This document shows positions 53,525-63,045 of a stretch of 64,000 nt of DNA, in pieces. Source of the DNA: Bacteroidota bacterium (GTDB taxonomy: Bacteria; Bacteroidota; Bacteroidia; Bacteroidales; Lentimicrobiaceae); assembly GCA_023417935.1 (NCBI GenBank), contig JAEZDY010000022.1, forward strand, positions 21,531 to 85,530. The letters run 5' to 3'. The position numbers were made by a program, and so were the translations under genes. Position 1 is the first letter of the stretch; each line of letters starts with the position of its first letter. The notes beneath the pieces are model-generated. The model was not told where the DNA came from. It did not search any database and saw only the letters and a program-made list of their open reading frames with translations.

Positions 53525-53795
53525 GCAGTTCAATGTGTCATCATAAATTTCTTCATGTGCATTTTTACATTAAACCTTTCTTTATATATTTGCCAGAGGT
53601 GAAGTTAATTTGCTGAAAAGGAAAAAACAAGTTAAATATCAAAAGGTCAGGTTATAAGGCCGCTATGGTAAATGAAAAACGAAACTGACAGATAAATAAC
53701 CCTACACATTACCGACCAAAATGTGTAGATAAGCAAAGTAATATCAGAGAATTTGGAAAAGAAGCATTACAAATAGGTTTAAATGAAATCGAATA
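53525..53795 (+). promoter_or_regulatory. Leader/promoter region of the BREX-like operon
   Basis: A 271-bp non-coding gap. TATATTTG at 53585-53592 fits the -7 consensus, with a T5 tract 19 bp upstream as a weak -33. That would leave a ~200-nt untranslated leader. No strong hairpin or regulator-binding palindrome was recognised. Confidence 0.4.
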
Positions 53796-56700
53796 ATGGA
53801 AAATAACAGCAGACACATAGATACATATCTTGCTTTAGCTAATAGTCTTCGTTTTAAGTTATGGGCAATTGTTGGCGAAAACATGGTTAAAAAAAATAAA
53901 ATTATCCAATATTTACAAAAGCAGGGTTATCTGTTGGTTGATGTTGGTGCCGAGTTGAGCAGCTTATATAAAGAATTAGATGCTAATGAAGAACCCTCAC
54001 ACGACATAGGCCAAAAAATAAAAGATTGGTTTCTCTCAAAACCGGAGAAGCTTATCCTTACCAATGCAAGCATTCTTTATCATAACGCTTTTACGAAGAT
54101 TTCACCGGTTGGTGCTTTCAAATATAATTCGCGGAATAAGAGCAGTGTACTATTCTTAGAAGATGAAAAGATTATCAGCAATCGTATTTCTTATGGCCAG
54201 GCAGGATCGGAAGAGTATTACGATAAGGATATTAACGATATACTGATTACCAAAATCGGGGACATTGAAGAAAACTATGAAACCCTTTCGTCAACAGATG
54301 GCGTAGAATATAAAACTGGAAATAAATTACCAGATGATGCCATTGGCAATTTATTCAACTACACCATAATTAAAGATGTTGTAGATATTGATACCGACTT
54401 AAAACAAGAAGATTTACAAAAGGAGTTAATATCCAGTTACATTATCTCCGAAGGGCTTGAGCAACAGATTATCGATTTCTTTGATAATCTGCAAAAACAA
54501 AATCATAAGGCTGTAAAGATAATTGGTAACTACGGTAGTGGTAAATCTCACTTAATAGCTTTTTTGGTAAGCATCATCAATAATGAAAGTTATCGTTCAC
54601 TCATTAAAAATGCGAAGGTTAGAAAAACTGCTGAAAAAATATCTCGTAAGTTTTTTACAGTTCAGTTTGAATTACAACCGGTAGATGTTGACTTGTCTTT
54701 TTTCTTTTTCAGAGAATTAGAAAAACAAATAAAGCAAGCATACGGTATAGAAATACCAAAGCTGACAAAGGACACAATTAATTTCAAAGACCATTTAGCA
54801 GAGATAATAGAAACACTAAAAGCGGAAGATCCTTCAAAAGGCTTGATGGTAGTCGTGGATGAAGTTTCTGACTTCTTACAAGCAAAGCAATCATTCCAGA
54901 TTAAAAGAGATTTTCAATTTCTTAGAGTTGTTGCACAGGTTTGCCAAGATCAGGATATGCTTTTGGCTATTTCTATGCAGGAGGATATTTATTCAAGTCC
55001 TAAACTCAGCGATATTGCAGGTGATGAAGCTCGTATCAGTGAACGGTTCCAGAATATCATTATCCGCAGAGAAGCAGTAAAGCAGGTTATAGCACAACGT
55101 ATTGTTTCTAAGACCAAGCAACAACACATTGAGATAGAACAAAAGCTAAAACCCTTTATTGATAAAATTGAAGATGTTGCAAACAAGCAGGAAGAATATA
55201 TTGAATTGTTTCCATTTACTCCGGGCTTGCTAAACCTATTTCATGAATTGCCCTATTTTGAAAAAAGGGGTATCATCCAGTTTGCACAAAACGAATTGAA
55301 GTATGTTGTTGCCAAACCGTTTCCGTACTTCTTTACATTCGACCGCATCTATGATATTTTAGCCAATAACCCAAACAACCGTAATCTTGAAGGAGTTTAC
55401 GACTTGGTTAAAGTAGTGAGTATCGTAAACCAAAAGATTGCAGCCAACCTCGACAAAAAGCTGCAAAGCGATGCCTATAAATTAGTGAAAGGTTTGGCCG
55501 TATATTCTCTTTGGAGCAAGGGTCAAAATGGAGCAACAGCAAAAGAATTGGCTGAACAGCTTTTAATTATTCCACAGAATAATGCCTTAGAAGCCTTTAT
55601 GCAAGTGGCTTTGATTATTAAGAAAATCAGAGAGGCAACAGATGGTTTTTATATTAAGGTAGTTAAGGACGATGCATCAGGTAACGACTATTTCAAATTC
55701 GATCCTGCTATTGATGGCAAAGACCCGGAAGAAAGAATAGATAATGAAATTGTAGCAGTTGGAGGTGATGAAGATAAACAAGAAACAGTACTATTTGACC
55801 AGATTAAAGAAATACTGGATTTAGACCATTACAAGAATACACCCAATGTATTTTCGGATGAATGCAATTGGGTATCTGTAAAATCATTCAGAAAAGGATT
55901 GGTTGTATTCCAACGTAAAGAACAGGAAATTGAAAACCTTGATAAAGCTGATTATGTAATCAATCTCATTTCTCCATTCAGCAAAAAAGAGCCAAAGAAA
56001 TACAGCGAAAACCAACTGAATATTAAAATCAAAGTTGGAAGACAGGAAAGTATCGAAGTAATTAAACGCATCGTTGCCATAAAATCATTGATAAGTAAAA
56101 ATATACTGGTAGCGGCAATGAACAAGAAATTGACCGATACCATTGAAGGATACAGAAACCCGGTAGGTGTTGTTGTACCGGGCATTAAGTACCGTATTGC
56201 CATGTGGATAATGAATTTATCAGAAGCCAAGCTCAATGATGGTGCAATTTCAATTAAATCGCAATTAGGAAAAGACTTCAATAACCTTTCTGAAATCATG
56301 TCAGAATTGAAAAAGAAAGTATTTGACAAATGCTTCAATGATGAGTTTCCGGAGCATCCTAAATATGCGGAACTCCTATCCTCAAACAACATTACCAATA
56401 CCATTTCAACAATAAGCGATGAAGTGACCAATGGAAATTTCAGGTCCTTATCAATTCGGAGTAAAAATTTCTTAAACACTTTAAGCCTTTTAAATGCCAA
56501 TGGTGATCCTGATGTAGCGTCTAATAAAATCGCACAAATTATTCTCACCACAATAAATGCAAAGGCTGGTAAGGTGGTTGATATTGAAAAGGAAATTGAT
56601 GCCCCACTTGCTAAAATTCCGTATGGTCTAGAGCCTGAAATAGTTCACTTCTTTTTAATAATTCTAACCACGTTGGGTAAGATTGCTTTGAAAGGAAAAG

Positions 56701-58019
56701 GCGGTGATGAAATAGACATTTCAAATATAAAGGATAAATTCAAAAGCATTACCCAGTTTGAGAACATTGTATATGCAATTAAGAAGGATGATTTGTCTTA
56801 TGACTTTGCTAACAATTTGCTGAATGCAATCGGTTTAAATGGTGCTAAGATGCTTCGGGAAAATACCCGTAACGAGAGTTTCCTTGAGTATAAAAACAAG
56901 ATAAAAGCAATTGCTGATGATATTAGGTCTATCAATCATCAGATAAGCAAGGCCGAAGCAAAGGCTGAGCTATATATCAACCTTGACAGCGTTAAAAAGG
57001 AAGCTGCAAAAATTACAAACATCGATTGGGCATCATTAGATATTACTAATCATGCCAGGTTCAATACCATCGAAAGGTTTAGTGGCAAGCTCACCGAAAT
57101 TAAGGATAAACTATGCATATTAGAGGATTTGAAAATTTCTCTTACAGAGTACAATGAAAAAACACACAATGGTATTCGGTATATGAAAGATGCTTTGGAT
57201 ATTATAGGAGCAAACCAAAAGTACCTAGGTGATCCACAAGTAGAAATAAAGCTGAAACAATTCAGTAATGATACAATTAACGTTGTTAAAGATTTCGGGA
57301 AATACATACAGTTAAAAGAACGGTTTCCGCTTGCAGGTAAGATTGATGCTTTTAAAAAAATGTATATCAATGAGTTTTATTATCCTGCTTTACAAAATAC
57401 CATTGGTAACAAAGTAGATTGGAAACCACTTGAAAGTTTTACCCGAAATCCATTGTTTGAAAAGATTGGCATTTTATCAAATGCAGATTGTAACGTAAAG
57501 CAAAAAATTGATGGCAAAATCACATTGTGGGCAGATATCTTGGCAATGAGAGCAAAATCAGTTGATGTGGATAGTTTGAACGATATTCCATTTGATACAC
57601 AAACGAATTTCATGAAGGTGGAGAGGGATTATTCAAGTATTGCAACTGAGAGCAAAAATATAGATGCAACACTGAAGGCGATTTTTGAAGACTATGCATC
57701 TACTACCATTGCCGAGGTTAAGAACAAAGCCGATCAATTAGCAATTGTAAAAATACCGGCAGAACAGAAGAAAGCTATTGAAGAAATTGTGAAAACAGGG
57801 GAATTACCCGATACAATTAATCAACAATTGATTGATGCCATCAACAAACTGTTTGTTGATATAAAAATTGTTCAACTGAAGAAGGAAGATGTGATAAATG
57901 CCTTATTCAAGAAAGATGAATTGGTAACACTTGGGCAACTAAGCGAAGCCTTCTTTAATTTGAAAGAGAAATTGGAAAAGGAAAACAAAGGGCAGGAAGT
58001 ACGATTCAAAATTGATTAA
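53796..58019 (+). CDS. BrxF-BrxC fusion-like ATPase of a BREX type 3-like system
   Basis: A 1407-residue cytoplasmic protein. Residues ~1-150 resemble BrxF: GYLLVDVGAELSSLYKEL, KLILTNASILYHNAF and the tail ISYGQAGSEEYYDKD are in BrxF order, but the P-loop position reads VGENMVKKNK and lacks the Walker lysine pattern. From ~195 the protein resembles BrxC/DUF6079 ATPases: Walker A GNYGSGKS (244-251), Walker B GLMVVVDE (Asp355, Glu356), then a winged-helix part (GATAKELAEQLLI) and a ~700-residue helical C-region. BrxC-type proteins form ATP-driven assemblies needed for BREX methylation and phage exclusion. First gene of the operon, 20 bp before the methyltransferase. Could also be described as a DUF6079 protein with an N-terminal extension. 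Confidence 0.75.
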   Translation: MENNSRHIDTYLALANSLRFKLWAIVGENMVKKNKIIQYLQKQGYLLVDVGAELSSLYKELDANEEPSHDIGQKIKDWFLSKPEKLILTNASILYHNAFTKISPVGAFKYNSRNKSSVLFLEDEKIISNRISYGQAGSEEYYDKDINDILITKIGDIEENYETLSSTDGVEYKTGNKLPDDAIGNLFNYTIIKDVVDIDTDLKQEDLQKELISSYIISEGLEQQIIDFFDNLQKQNHKAVKIIGNYGSGKSHLIAFLVSIINNESYRSLIKNAKVRKTAEKISRKFFTVQFELQPVDVDLSFFFFRELEKQIKQAYGIEIPKLTKDTINFKDHLAEIIETLKAEDPSKGLMVVVDEVSDFLQAKQSFQIKRDFQFLRVVAQVCQDQDMLLAISMQEDIYSSPKLSDIAGDEARISERFQNIIIRREAVKQVIAQRIVSKTKQQHIEIEQKLKPFIDKIEDVANKQEEYIELFPFTPGLLNLFHELPYFEKRGIIQFAQNELKYVVAKPFPYFFTFDRIYDILANNPNNRNLEGVYDLVKVVSIVNQKIAANLDKKLQSDAYKLVKGLAVYSLWSKGQNGATAKELAEQLLIIPQNNALEAFMQVALIIKKIREATDGFYIKVVKDDASGNDYFKFDPAIDGKDPEERIDNEIVAVGGDEDKQETVLFDQIKEILDLDHYKNTPNVFSDECNWVSVKSFRKGLVVFQRKEQEIENLDKADYVINLISPFSKKEPKKYSENQLNIKIKVGRQESIEVIKRIVAIKSLISKNILVAAMNKKLTDTIEGYRNPVGVVVPGIKYRIAMWIMNLSEAKLNDGAISIKSQLGKDFNNLSEIMSELKKKVFDKCFNDEFPEHPKYAELLSSNNITNTISTISDEVTNGNFRSLSIRSKNFLNTLSLLNANGDPDVASNKIAQIILTTINAKAGKVVDIEKEIDAPLAKIPYGLEPEIVHFFLIILTTLGKIALKGKGGDEIDISNIKDKFKSITQFENIVYAIKKDDLSYDFANNLLNAIGLNGAKMLRENTRNESFLEYKNKIKAIADDIRSINHQISKAEAKAELYINLDSVKKEAAKITNIDWASLDITNHARFNTIERFSGKLTEIKDKLCILEDLKISLTEYNEKTHNGIRYMKDALDIIGANQKYLGDPQVEIKLKQFSNDTINVVKDFGKYIQLKERFPLAGKIDAFKKMYINEFYYPALQNTIGNKVDWKPLESFTRNPLFEKIGILSNADCNVKQKIDGKITLWADILAMRAKSVDVDSLNDIPFDTQTNFMKVERDYSSIATESKNIDATLKAIFEDYASTTIAEVKNKADQLAIVKIPAEQKKAIEEIVKTGELPDTINQQLIDAINKLFVDIKIVQLKKEDVINALFKKDELVTLGQLSEAFFNLKEKLEKENKGQEVRFKID

Positions 58020-58039
58020 CCACTTGAAAAATTAAAAGC

Positions 58040-60532
58040 ATGGATTATAAAAATGATTTGGCAGAAAGGCTACTAGAATTAAAGAAGATTGAAGGCTTCC
58101 CTCTTGGTAAGGACGAGGACATTTTAGCTTTATCACAACCACCCTACTATACGGCTTGCCCTAATCCGTATATAAAGGAATTTATTGAAAAAAATGGAAA
58201 GCCTTATGATGCTAATATGGATTTGTACCACCGGAAGCCATATACAGATGATATTGATACAAACAAGAACGATAAGTTGACAAACGCACATTCGTATCAC
58301 ACAAAATCTCCGTTTCATGCTATACAGCAATATATTGAACACTATACAGCACCTGGTGATATTGTTTTAGATTGTTTCACTGGCTCAGGTATGACAGGAA
58401 TAGCTGCACAAAAAGCCAATAGAAAAGCAGTGCTGACTGACTTGTCTCCAATTGCAAGTTATTTGGCCTTTAATTACAATCATTCTATTGAAACGTCCCG
58501 TTTCTATACCGAAGCAACAAGAATATTGGATGAGGTTCGTGATGAAATAAACTGGATGCTTGAAACAAAGCATAAAGATGGTAGATCTGGTGTCATTAAC
58601 TCTATTTTGTATAGTGAAGATTTCATTTGTCCAATTTGTTCATCAAATTTTACTTTATGGGAATACGCAGTTGATAGTGAAAAAGGTGTCTTTAATGATC
58701 CTTTTGAATGCAAGCATTGCGGTGGTAAAATAAAAAAAGGTGATTGTGGTAAAGTAATGGAAAAACGTTACGATAAGTATCTAAACACCGAAATTGAACA
58801 AGTGAAAATAACCCCAGTTGAGATACTATATGTGATTGACAAAAAGCGTTTCAAAAAAAAACCAGATCAATTCGACCTTGACTTAATAGCTAAAATAAGC
58901 GAATTAACAATTCCATATAGTTTTCCAACAGATAGAATGCCAGTTGGCGGTGAAACAAGAAGGAATGATAAAAATGGATTAACCAATGTGCATCATTATT
59001 TTACGCAAAGGAACTTATATACTTTGGCAGCTATTATTTCCAAAATAAAAGAGGTAAATGATGAAGATATTCGTTCAAAGTTATACATCGCTGTAAATAG
59101 TATGTTCCTTCGGTCAAGTAAGAAAGCGATACTGGCAATTAACTACTACTTTAATGGTGGAGGCGGCTATATAGCAACAATTAGCGGTAATATGTATATA
59201 GCTTCATTGTTTTTTGAAGTTGAAGTATTAGAACAGTTTGAAACTCGAATCAAGAAAATAAATGAAATAAATCGGCATAATTTCAACAAACAAAATACAA
59301 TCGTTTCAACTCAATCTGCAACTGATTTCTCCAATGTTCCAGATACATCTATTGATTACATTTTTGTTGATCCACCTTTTGGAGAAAATCTCATGTATTC
59401 TGAATTAAATTATTTATATGAAGCATGGTTGAAAATTGCTACAAATAATAATGACGAGGCTATAATCAACAAGTGTCAAAACAAGTCAATTAGTGAATAC
59501 AATTCTTTAATGCATACTTGTTTTAAAAATCTATTCAGAGTGTTAAAGCCTAATCGTTGGATAACTATAGAATATCACAATTCAAAATCTGCAATTTGGA
59601 ACGGATTGCAGGAATCAATTACTAAAGCCGGTTTTGTTATTGCCCACACTTCAATTTTAAAAAATAAGGGCGGAAGTTTTGTAATAAATGTTTCTCCCAA
59701 TTCTGTTGCTAATGATTTGATGATTAATGCCTATAAGCCCAGCGAAAAGTTTATTGAGAAATTCACTTCTTCAGTTGGCGTAAATTTAGAAGGTGATTTT
59801 ATTGATTTAGTTCTTTCTAATCTTCCGGTACAACCTATGATTGAGAGGACTGAAAAAATGCTTTACTCTAAAATGATTGCCTACTATCTACAAAAGGGTT
59901 ATCAAATTAACTATGATGCTAAAAGGTTTTACGAAATGCTATATCACAATTTTGTAGAACAGGATGGATATTGGTTTACTTCAAATCAGATAAATTCCTA
60001 TTCTGAATTTAAGAAAAGGCTTAAAATAGAAGGAACGGATGATTACATCAAAGGCACGCTGCTGATGTTTGTAATTGATGAAAAGTCTGCTTTGTTATGG
60101 CTTCACAGTTTCCTTAGTGAGCCAAGAGATTTTTCAGATATTTCTACAGCTTTTACCAAGCTATCAAATATTCAAGGAGATATTGTCCCTGATTTGAAAG
60201 TATTACTTGACGAAAACTTTGTAAATGAGAACGGAAATTTCCGAAGGCCAAAATCAAATAGTGAACATTCACAAACAATTGAAAAAAGAGAAAGGGTTTT
60301 AAGAAAGGAGTTTGAGTCAATTTTGATTGAAGCAAAATCAAGCAATAGAACTAAAATTAAATTAGTAAGGAAAGAAGCATTATACTTTGGTTTTGAAATG
60401 TGTTATAAAGAAAAAAGATTCAATGACATTCTTGAAGTAGCAAAGAAATTAGACAATATAATTTTAGAAAACAGTTCAGAACTCAACGACTTTATAGAAG
60501 CCGCAGAGATTATGATACACGGTATTTCATAA
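58040..60532 (+). CDS. PglXI-like adenine-specific DNA methyltransferase with Zn-ribbon
   Basis: An 830-residue cytoplasmic methyltransferase. The N-terminal segment QPPYYTACPNPYI leads to SAM motif I DIVLDCFTGSGMTG (residues 107-120). A zinc ribbon C197-x2-C200...C224-x2-C227 is inserted next, and the catalytic motif IV is VDPPFGENLMYSEL (DPPF 444-447). The C-terminal ~250 residues are helical and probably handle recognition or partner binding. Zn-ribbon adenine methylases of this kind (COG1743-like, PglXI) are the modification enzyme of BREX type 3. They mark host DNA by N6-adenine methylation. The next gene, pglZ-like, starts 4 bp later. Confidence 0.8.
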   Translation: MDYKNDLAERLLELKKIEGFPLGKDEDILALSQPPYYTACPNPYIKEFIEKNGKPYDANMDLYHRKPYTDDIDTNKNDKLTNAHSYHTKSPFHAIQQYIEHYTAPGDIVLDCFTGSGMTGIAAQKANRKAVLTDLSPIASYLAFNYNHSIETSRFYTEATRILDEVRDEINWMLETKHKDGRSGVINSILYSEDFICPICSSNFTLWEYAVDSEKGVFNDPFECKHCGGKIKKGDCGKVMEKRYDKYLNTEIEQVKITPVEILYVIDKKRFKKKPDQFDLDLIAKISELTIPYSFPTDRMPVGGETRRNDKNGLTNVHHYFTQRNLYTLAAIISKIKEVNDEDIRSKLYIAVNSMFLRSSKKAILAINYYFNGGGGYIATISGNMYIASLFFEVEVLEQFETRIKKINEINRHNFNKQNTIVSTQSATDFSNVPDTSIDYIFVDPPFGENLMYSELNYLYEAWLKIATNNNDEAIINKCQNKSISEYNSLMHTCFKNLFRVLKPNRWITIEYHNSKSAIWNGLQESITKAGFVIAHTSILKNKGGSFVINVSPNSVANDLMINAYKPSEKFIEKFTSSVGVNLEGDFIDLVLSNLPVQPMIERTEKMLYSKMIAYYLQKGYQINYDAKRFYEMLYHNFVEQDGYWFTSNQINSYSEFKKRLKIEGTDDYIKGTLLMFVIDEKSALLWLHSFLSEPRDFSDISTAFTKLSNIQGDIVPDLKVLLDENFVNENGNFRRPKSNSEHSQTIEKRERVLRKEFESILIEAKSSNRTKIKLVRKEALYFGFEMCYKEKRFNDILEVAKKLDNIILENSSELNDFIEAAEIMIHGIS

Positions 60533-60536
60533 ACAT

Positions 60537-61979
60537 ATGCAGTGGCAACTATACATATATACCAAGCTAAACTTAGAGGATAAGACACCAAAGGTTATAT
60601 CAGACCATACAGGTATTTTATCTTCTGCTTCTTTTTTGTCCTTCTTGGATGAAAAGGCGGTTAGCTATTTGGTTACGGATAAGGTGCCTGAAATGCTTTC
60701 AGTATACGGTACAATGCAAGTATTGGTAATCCTTACCAATATTAAGGACGTACCTGCATTTATCACAAATAAATTCCAGCACAAGCAATTTACACATGCT
60801 GATATTCCATTGAATGGTGATATAGCAGGCATTCTAAAAGCACTTTCTGCCGAATCTTTAATACATATCTTAAATTACGTTTATGCCACAGACCAGCACC
60901 TGGTAGTTAACAAGTATAATATTGAAGGTCTTTTGTCATTTGCAAAATCTCATGCTGCCTTATCGGTAGTTAGTTCTTTAATTGAGCAAATCATTTTATT
61001 GCTTCAAACTGTTCCGCAATTTGATACCATTCTGCAATTGGGCAAGCTATGGGGTAAAGTAGTGTACCTGTCGGTTATCCATCAAGACACCCGTTATGAA
61101 AACTATATCAAACAAATTGACACATTTGCATTTTCGTTTGTTAACTCCGATGGAATGCAGCAGGCTACCTATGCTTCAACCGTTAAAAATCCAAAATCTG
61201 TTGATCGCATTTTAGCCAATATTAAAAGTCATAACGATAAAAAGATAGCTCTGATTTGTTTTGACTGCATGGGCTTTTCAGAGTGGTATCTCTTACAAGA
61301 ATATTTATCAGACAGCAATTTCAACTTCACTGAAATTGCCTTATTCACCATGTTACCTTCTGTAACATCAGTTTCAAGGTCTGCAATATTTCATGGCTCA
61401 CAAGATGTTTACAATATCAAATCGCCAGGAAGAGCAGATGAAGCAAAGGCTTTTGCAAATTATTTTACTGACAATGAAGTAAAATATTTTACTGATTCGG
61501 ATATCATAACCGAGGACACTTTGTTAGGATATGACTGTATCAGTATACTATACTCTTTCTTTGATGACCTTTCGCATTCAGCCCAGTTTCCGCCAAACCA
61601 TAGTAATAAGTCATTATACTTTGATGCTGTAAAGGGTTATCTGAATAATTCAAAAGTGTTGCAAACATTGCAAACATTGCAAGGCAATGATTTCACCGTT
61701 TATATATGTTCAGACCACGGCTCTGTTGTTGCCGTTGGCAACGGCCAAAAACTGGATAAATACCTTACTGACAATTTCGCCAAAAGAGCTGCTATTGTTG
61801 CTGAAGTATCAGCAGATTTAATTGAGCACACTAAAATTAAAATTCCTTTTGTTGAAGGAAAGATTATTGTACTGCCCGAAGGCAGAACAATGTTTGCAAA
61901 CAATAATCAAATTGAAATCAATCACGGAGGGATTACCGTTGAAGAAATGGTAGTGCCCTATATTAAGTTACAGAAATGA
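60537..61979 (+). CDS. PglZ-domain protein of the BREX-like operon
   Basis: A 480-residue protein. Residues ~235-470 form a PglZ (alkaline phosphatase superfamily) domain. It has Asp243 in ICFDCMGFSEW, the Ser/Thr segment LPSVTSVSRSA, Asp393-His394 in CSDHGS and His463 in NHGGITVEE, the expected metal and nucleophile sites. The N-terminal ~230 residues are helical. PglZ is the one component present in every BREX type and is required for defence. Its exact activity is unsettled. It is shorter than the ~800-residue PglZ of type 1. Its stop overlaps the next start (ATGA, 61976-61979). Confidence 0.88.
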   Translation: MQWQLYIYTKLNLEDKTPKVISDHTGILSSASFLSFLDEKAVSYLVTDKVPEMLSVYGTMQVLVILTNIKDVPAFITNKFQHKQFTHADIPLNGDIAGILKALSAESLIHILNYVYATDQHLVVNKYNIEGLLSFAKSHAALSVVSSLIEQIILLLQTVPQFDTILQLGKLWGKVVYLSVIHQDTRYENYIKQIDTFAFSFVNSDGMQQATYASTVKNPKSVDRILANIKSHNDKKIALICFDCMGFSEWYLLQEYLSDSNFNFTEIALFTMLPSVTSVSRSAIFHGSQDVYNIKSPGRADEAKAFANYFTDNEVKYFTDSDIITEDTLLGYDCISILYSFFDDLSHSAQFPPNHSNKSLYFDAVKGYLNNSKVLQTLQTLQGNDFTVYICSDHGSVVAVGNGQKLDKYLTDNFAKRAAIVAEVSADLIEHTKIKIPFVEGKIIVLPEGRTMFANNNQIEINHGGITVEEMVVPYIKLQK

Positions 61980-62680
61980 TAGGATATGATAGACCGCTGA
62001 AACCGGAATGGATATATAAAACATTACAAATGGTGGAACCAGGCAGAAAGCCTGAGGAGTATTATGATGCCTATAATCAAATAGCTGTTGAACTCACTGG
62101 TAAGGATGGAAGAAGAAAAACACGTACCGTGTTATTCCGCACATTTATTTACAGCTTTCAGGAAAGAACAAGTGTGATTGAAAACAATATTCTTATCAGC
62201 CTGTGCAAGCAAAAGGATTATGAGTACATGAAACCAATTTTATTGGCAATGTTTATACTGGATTACGAAATACTGAAGTACTTCACACAAATGTATTTCA
62301 AAATATTCGACCCATCTCAATCAGTAAGTTCAACAGCATTAACTAAGAAAATGACTGAGGCTTATGGTGATACAGAAATAGTAAAGAGATCCACAAGAGC
62401 ATTTCTTAAAACATTATCTGACTTTGGAATCATTGAACCAACAGGCACAAATACTTTCCACCAGATAAATAAATCAAAATTGACAGCAGAGCAAGTTTCA
62501 CATATTCTGAAACTCTATGCAAAAGTAAAACACACAAAACAAGTAGATATTCAAAACATTGATAAATCAATGTTTGCATACTATAATATTCCTGATTTGA
62601 GCACTGTGGCACACCAGTTTCACACCACCGAATGGGAATATATTAAAGGCGTTGAAAGAGGACTATTGATGTTACATTAA
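61976..62680 (+). CDS. BrxA-like (DUF1819-type) protein
   Basis: A 234-residue protein overlapping pglZ by 4 bp. The core KTRTVLFRTFIYSFQERTSVIENN, then KPILLAMFILDYEILKYFTQMYF, then TKKMTEAYGDTEIVKRSTRAFLKTLSDFGII shows the plan of BrxA: N-terminal helices, a hydrophobic helix and a C-terminal winged helix whose ALTKKM..R..RxxLxTLxxxGII pattern is typical. BrxA binds DNA and is encoded last in BREX type 3 operons, the position it holds here. The similarity is by pattern, so the call is moderate. Confidence 0.65.
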   Translation: MIGYDRPLKPEWIYKTLQMVEPGRKPEEYYDAYNQIAVELTGKDGRRKTRTVLFRTFIYSFQERTSVIENNILISLCKQKDYEYMKPILLAMFILDYEILKYFTQMYFKIFDPSQSVSSTALTKKMTEAYGDTEIVKRSTRAFLKTLSDFGIIEPTGTNTFHQINKSKLTAEQVSHILKLYAKVKHTKQVDIQNIDKSMFAYYNIPDLSTVAHQFHTTEWEYIKGVERGLLMLH

Positions 62681-62689
62681 TGAACATTA

Positions 62690-62790
62690 TTTGCAAGCAC
62701 AATTAAAAACCACACAAGCCTGCACACAATGTATATTTAAAAACCACACAAACAACCGCATAGACCAAAGTTTTTGAAAGTGCTTGCAAA
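62690..62790. repeat. Intergenic inverted repeat enclosing direct repeats
   Basis: TTTGCAAGCAC (62690-62700) and GTGCTTGCAAA (62780-62790) are exact 11-bp inverted repeats. Between them TAAAAACCACACAA occurs twice. The rest of the 365-bp gap to 63045 holds a GCCAACG..AACCGTTATGTGTCAGT stretch that resembles cassette junctions in Bacteroidota, but no promoter or gene was recognised. Confidence 0.55.
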
Positions 62791-63045
62791 GCCATCCCAA
62801 GAGTAGAATTTCAAATTTTCTCTCGCATGCATAAAAGGAAAAAAATTATAACACGCCAACGTACAGGTGCCACAAATCGGCAACAATAACATACTGCCAA
62901 ACCGTTATGTGTCAGTGTAAAAGCCGAAAAAAAATGCAAAATTATAAGTTCAATTATTTTTCTGTTTTAGAACTACCTCAATAATAGTAGTATTAACTGG
63001 GGGTATTAGACCAAATAACTCAATCAACTCATAAAAACTCATTCA

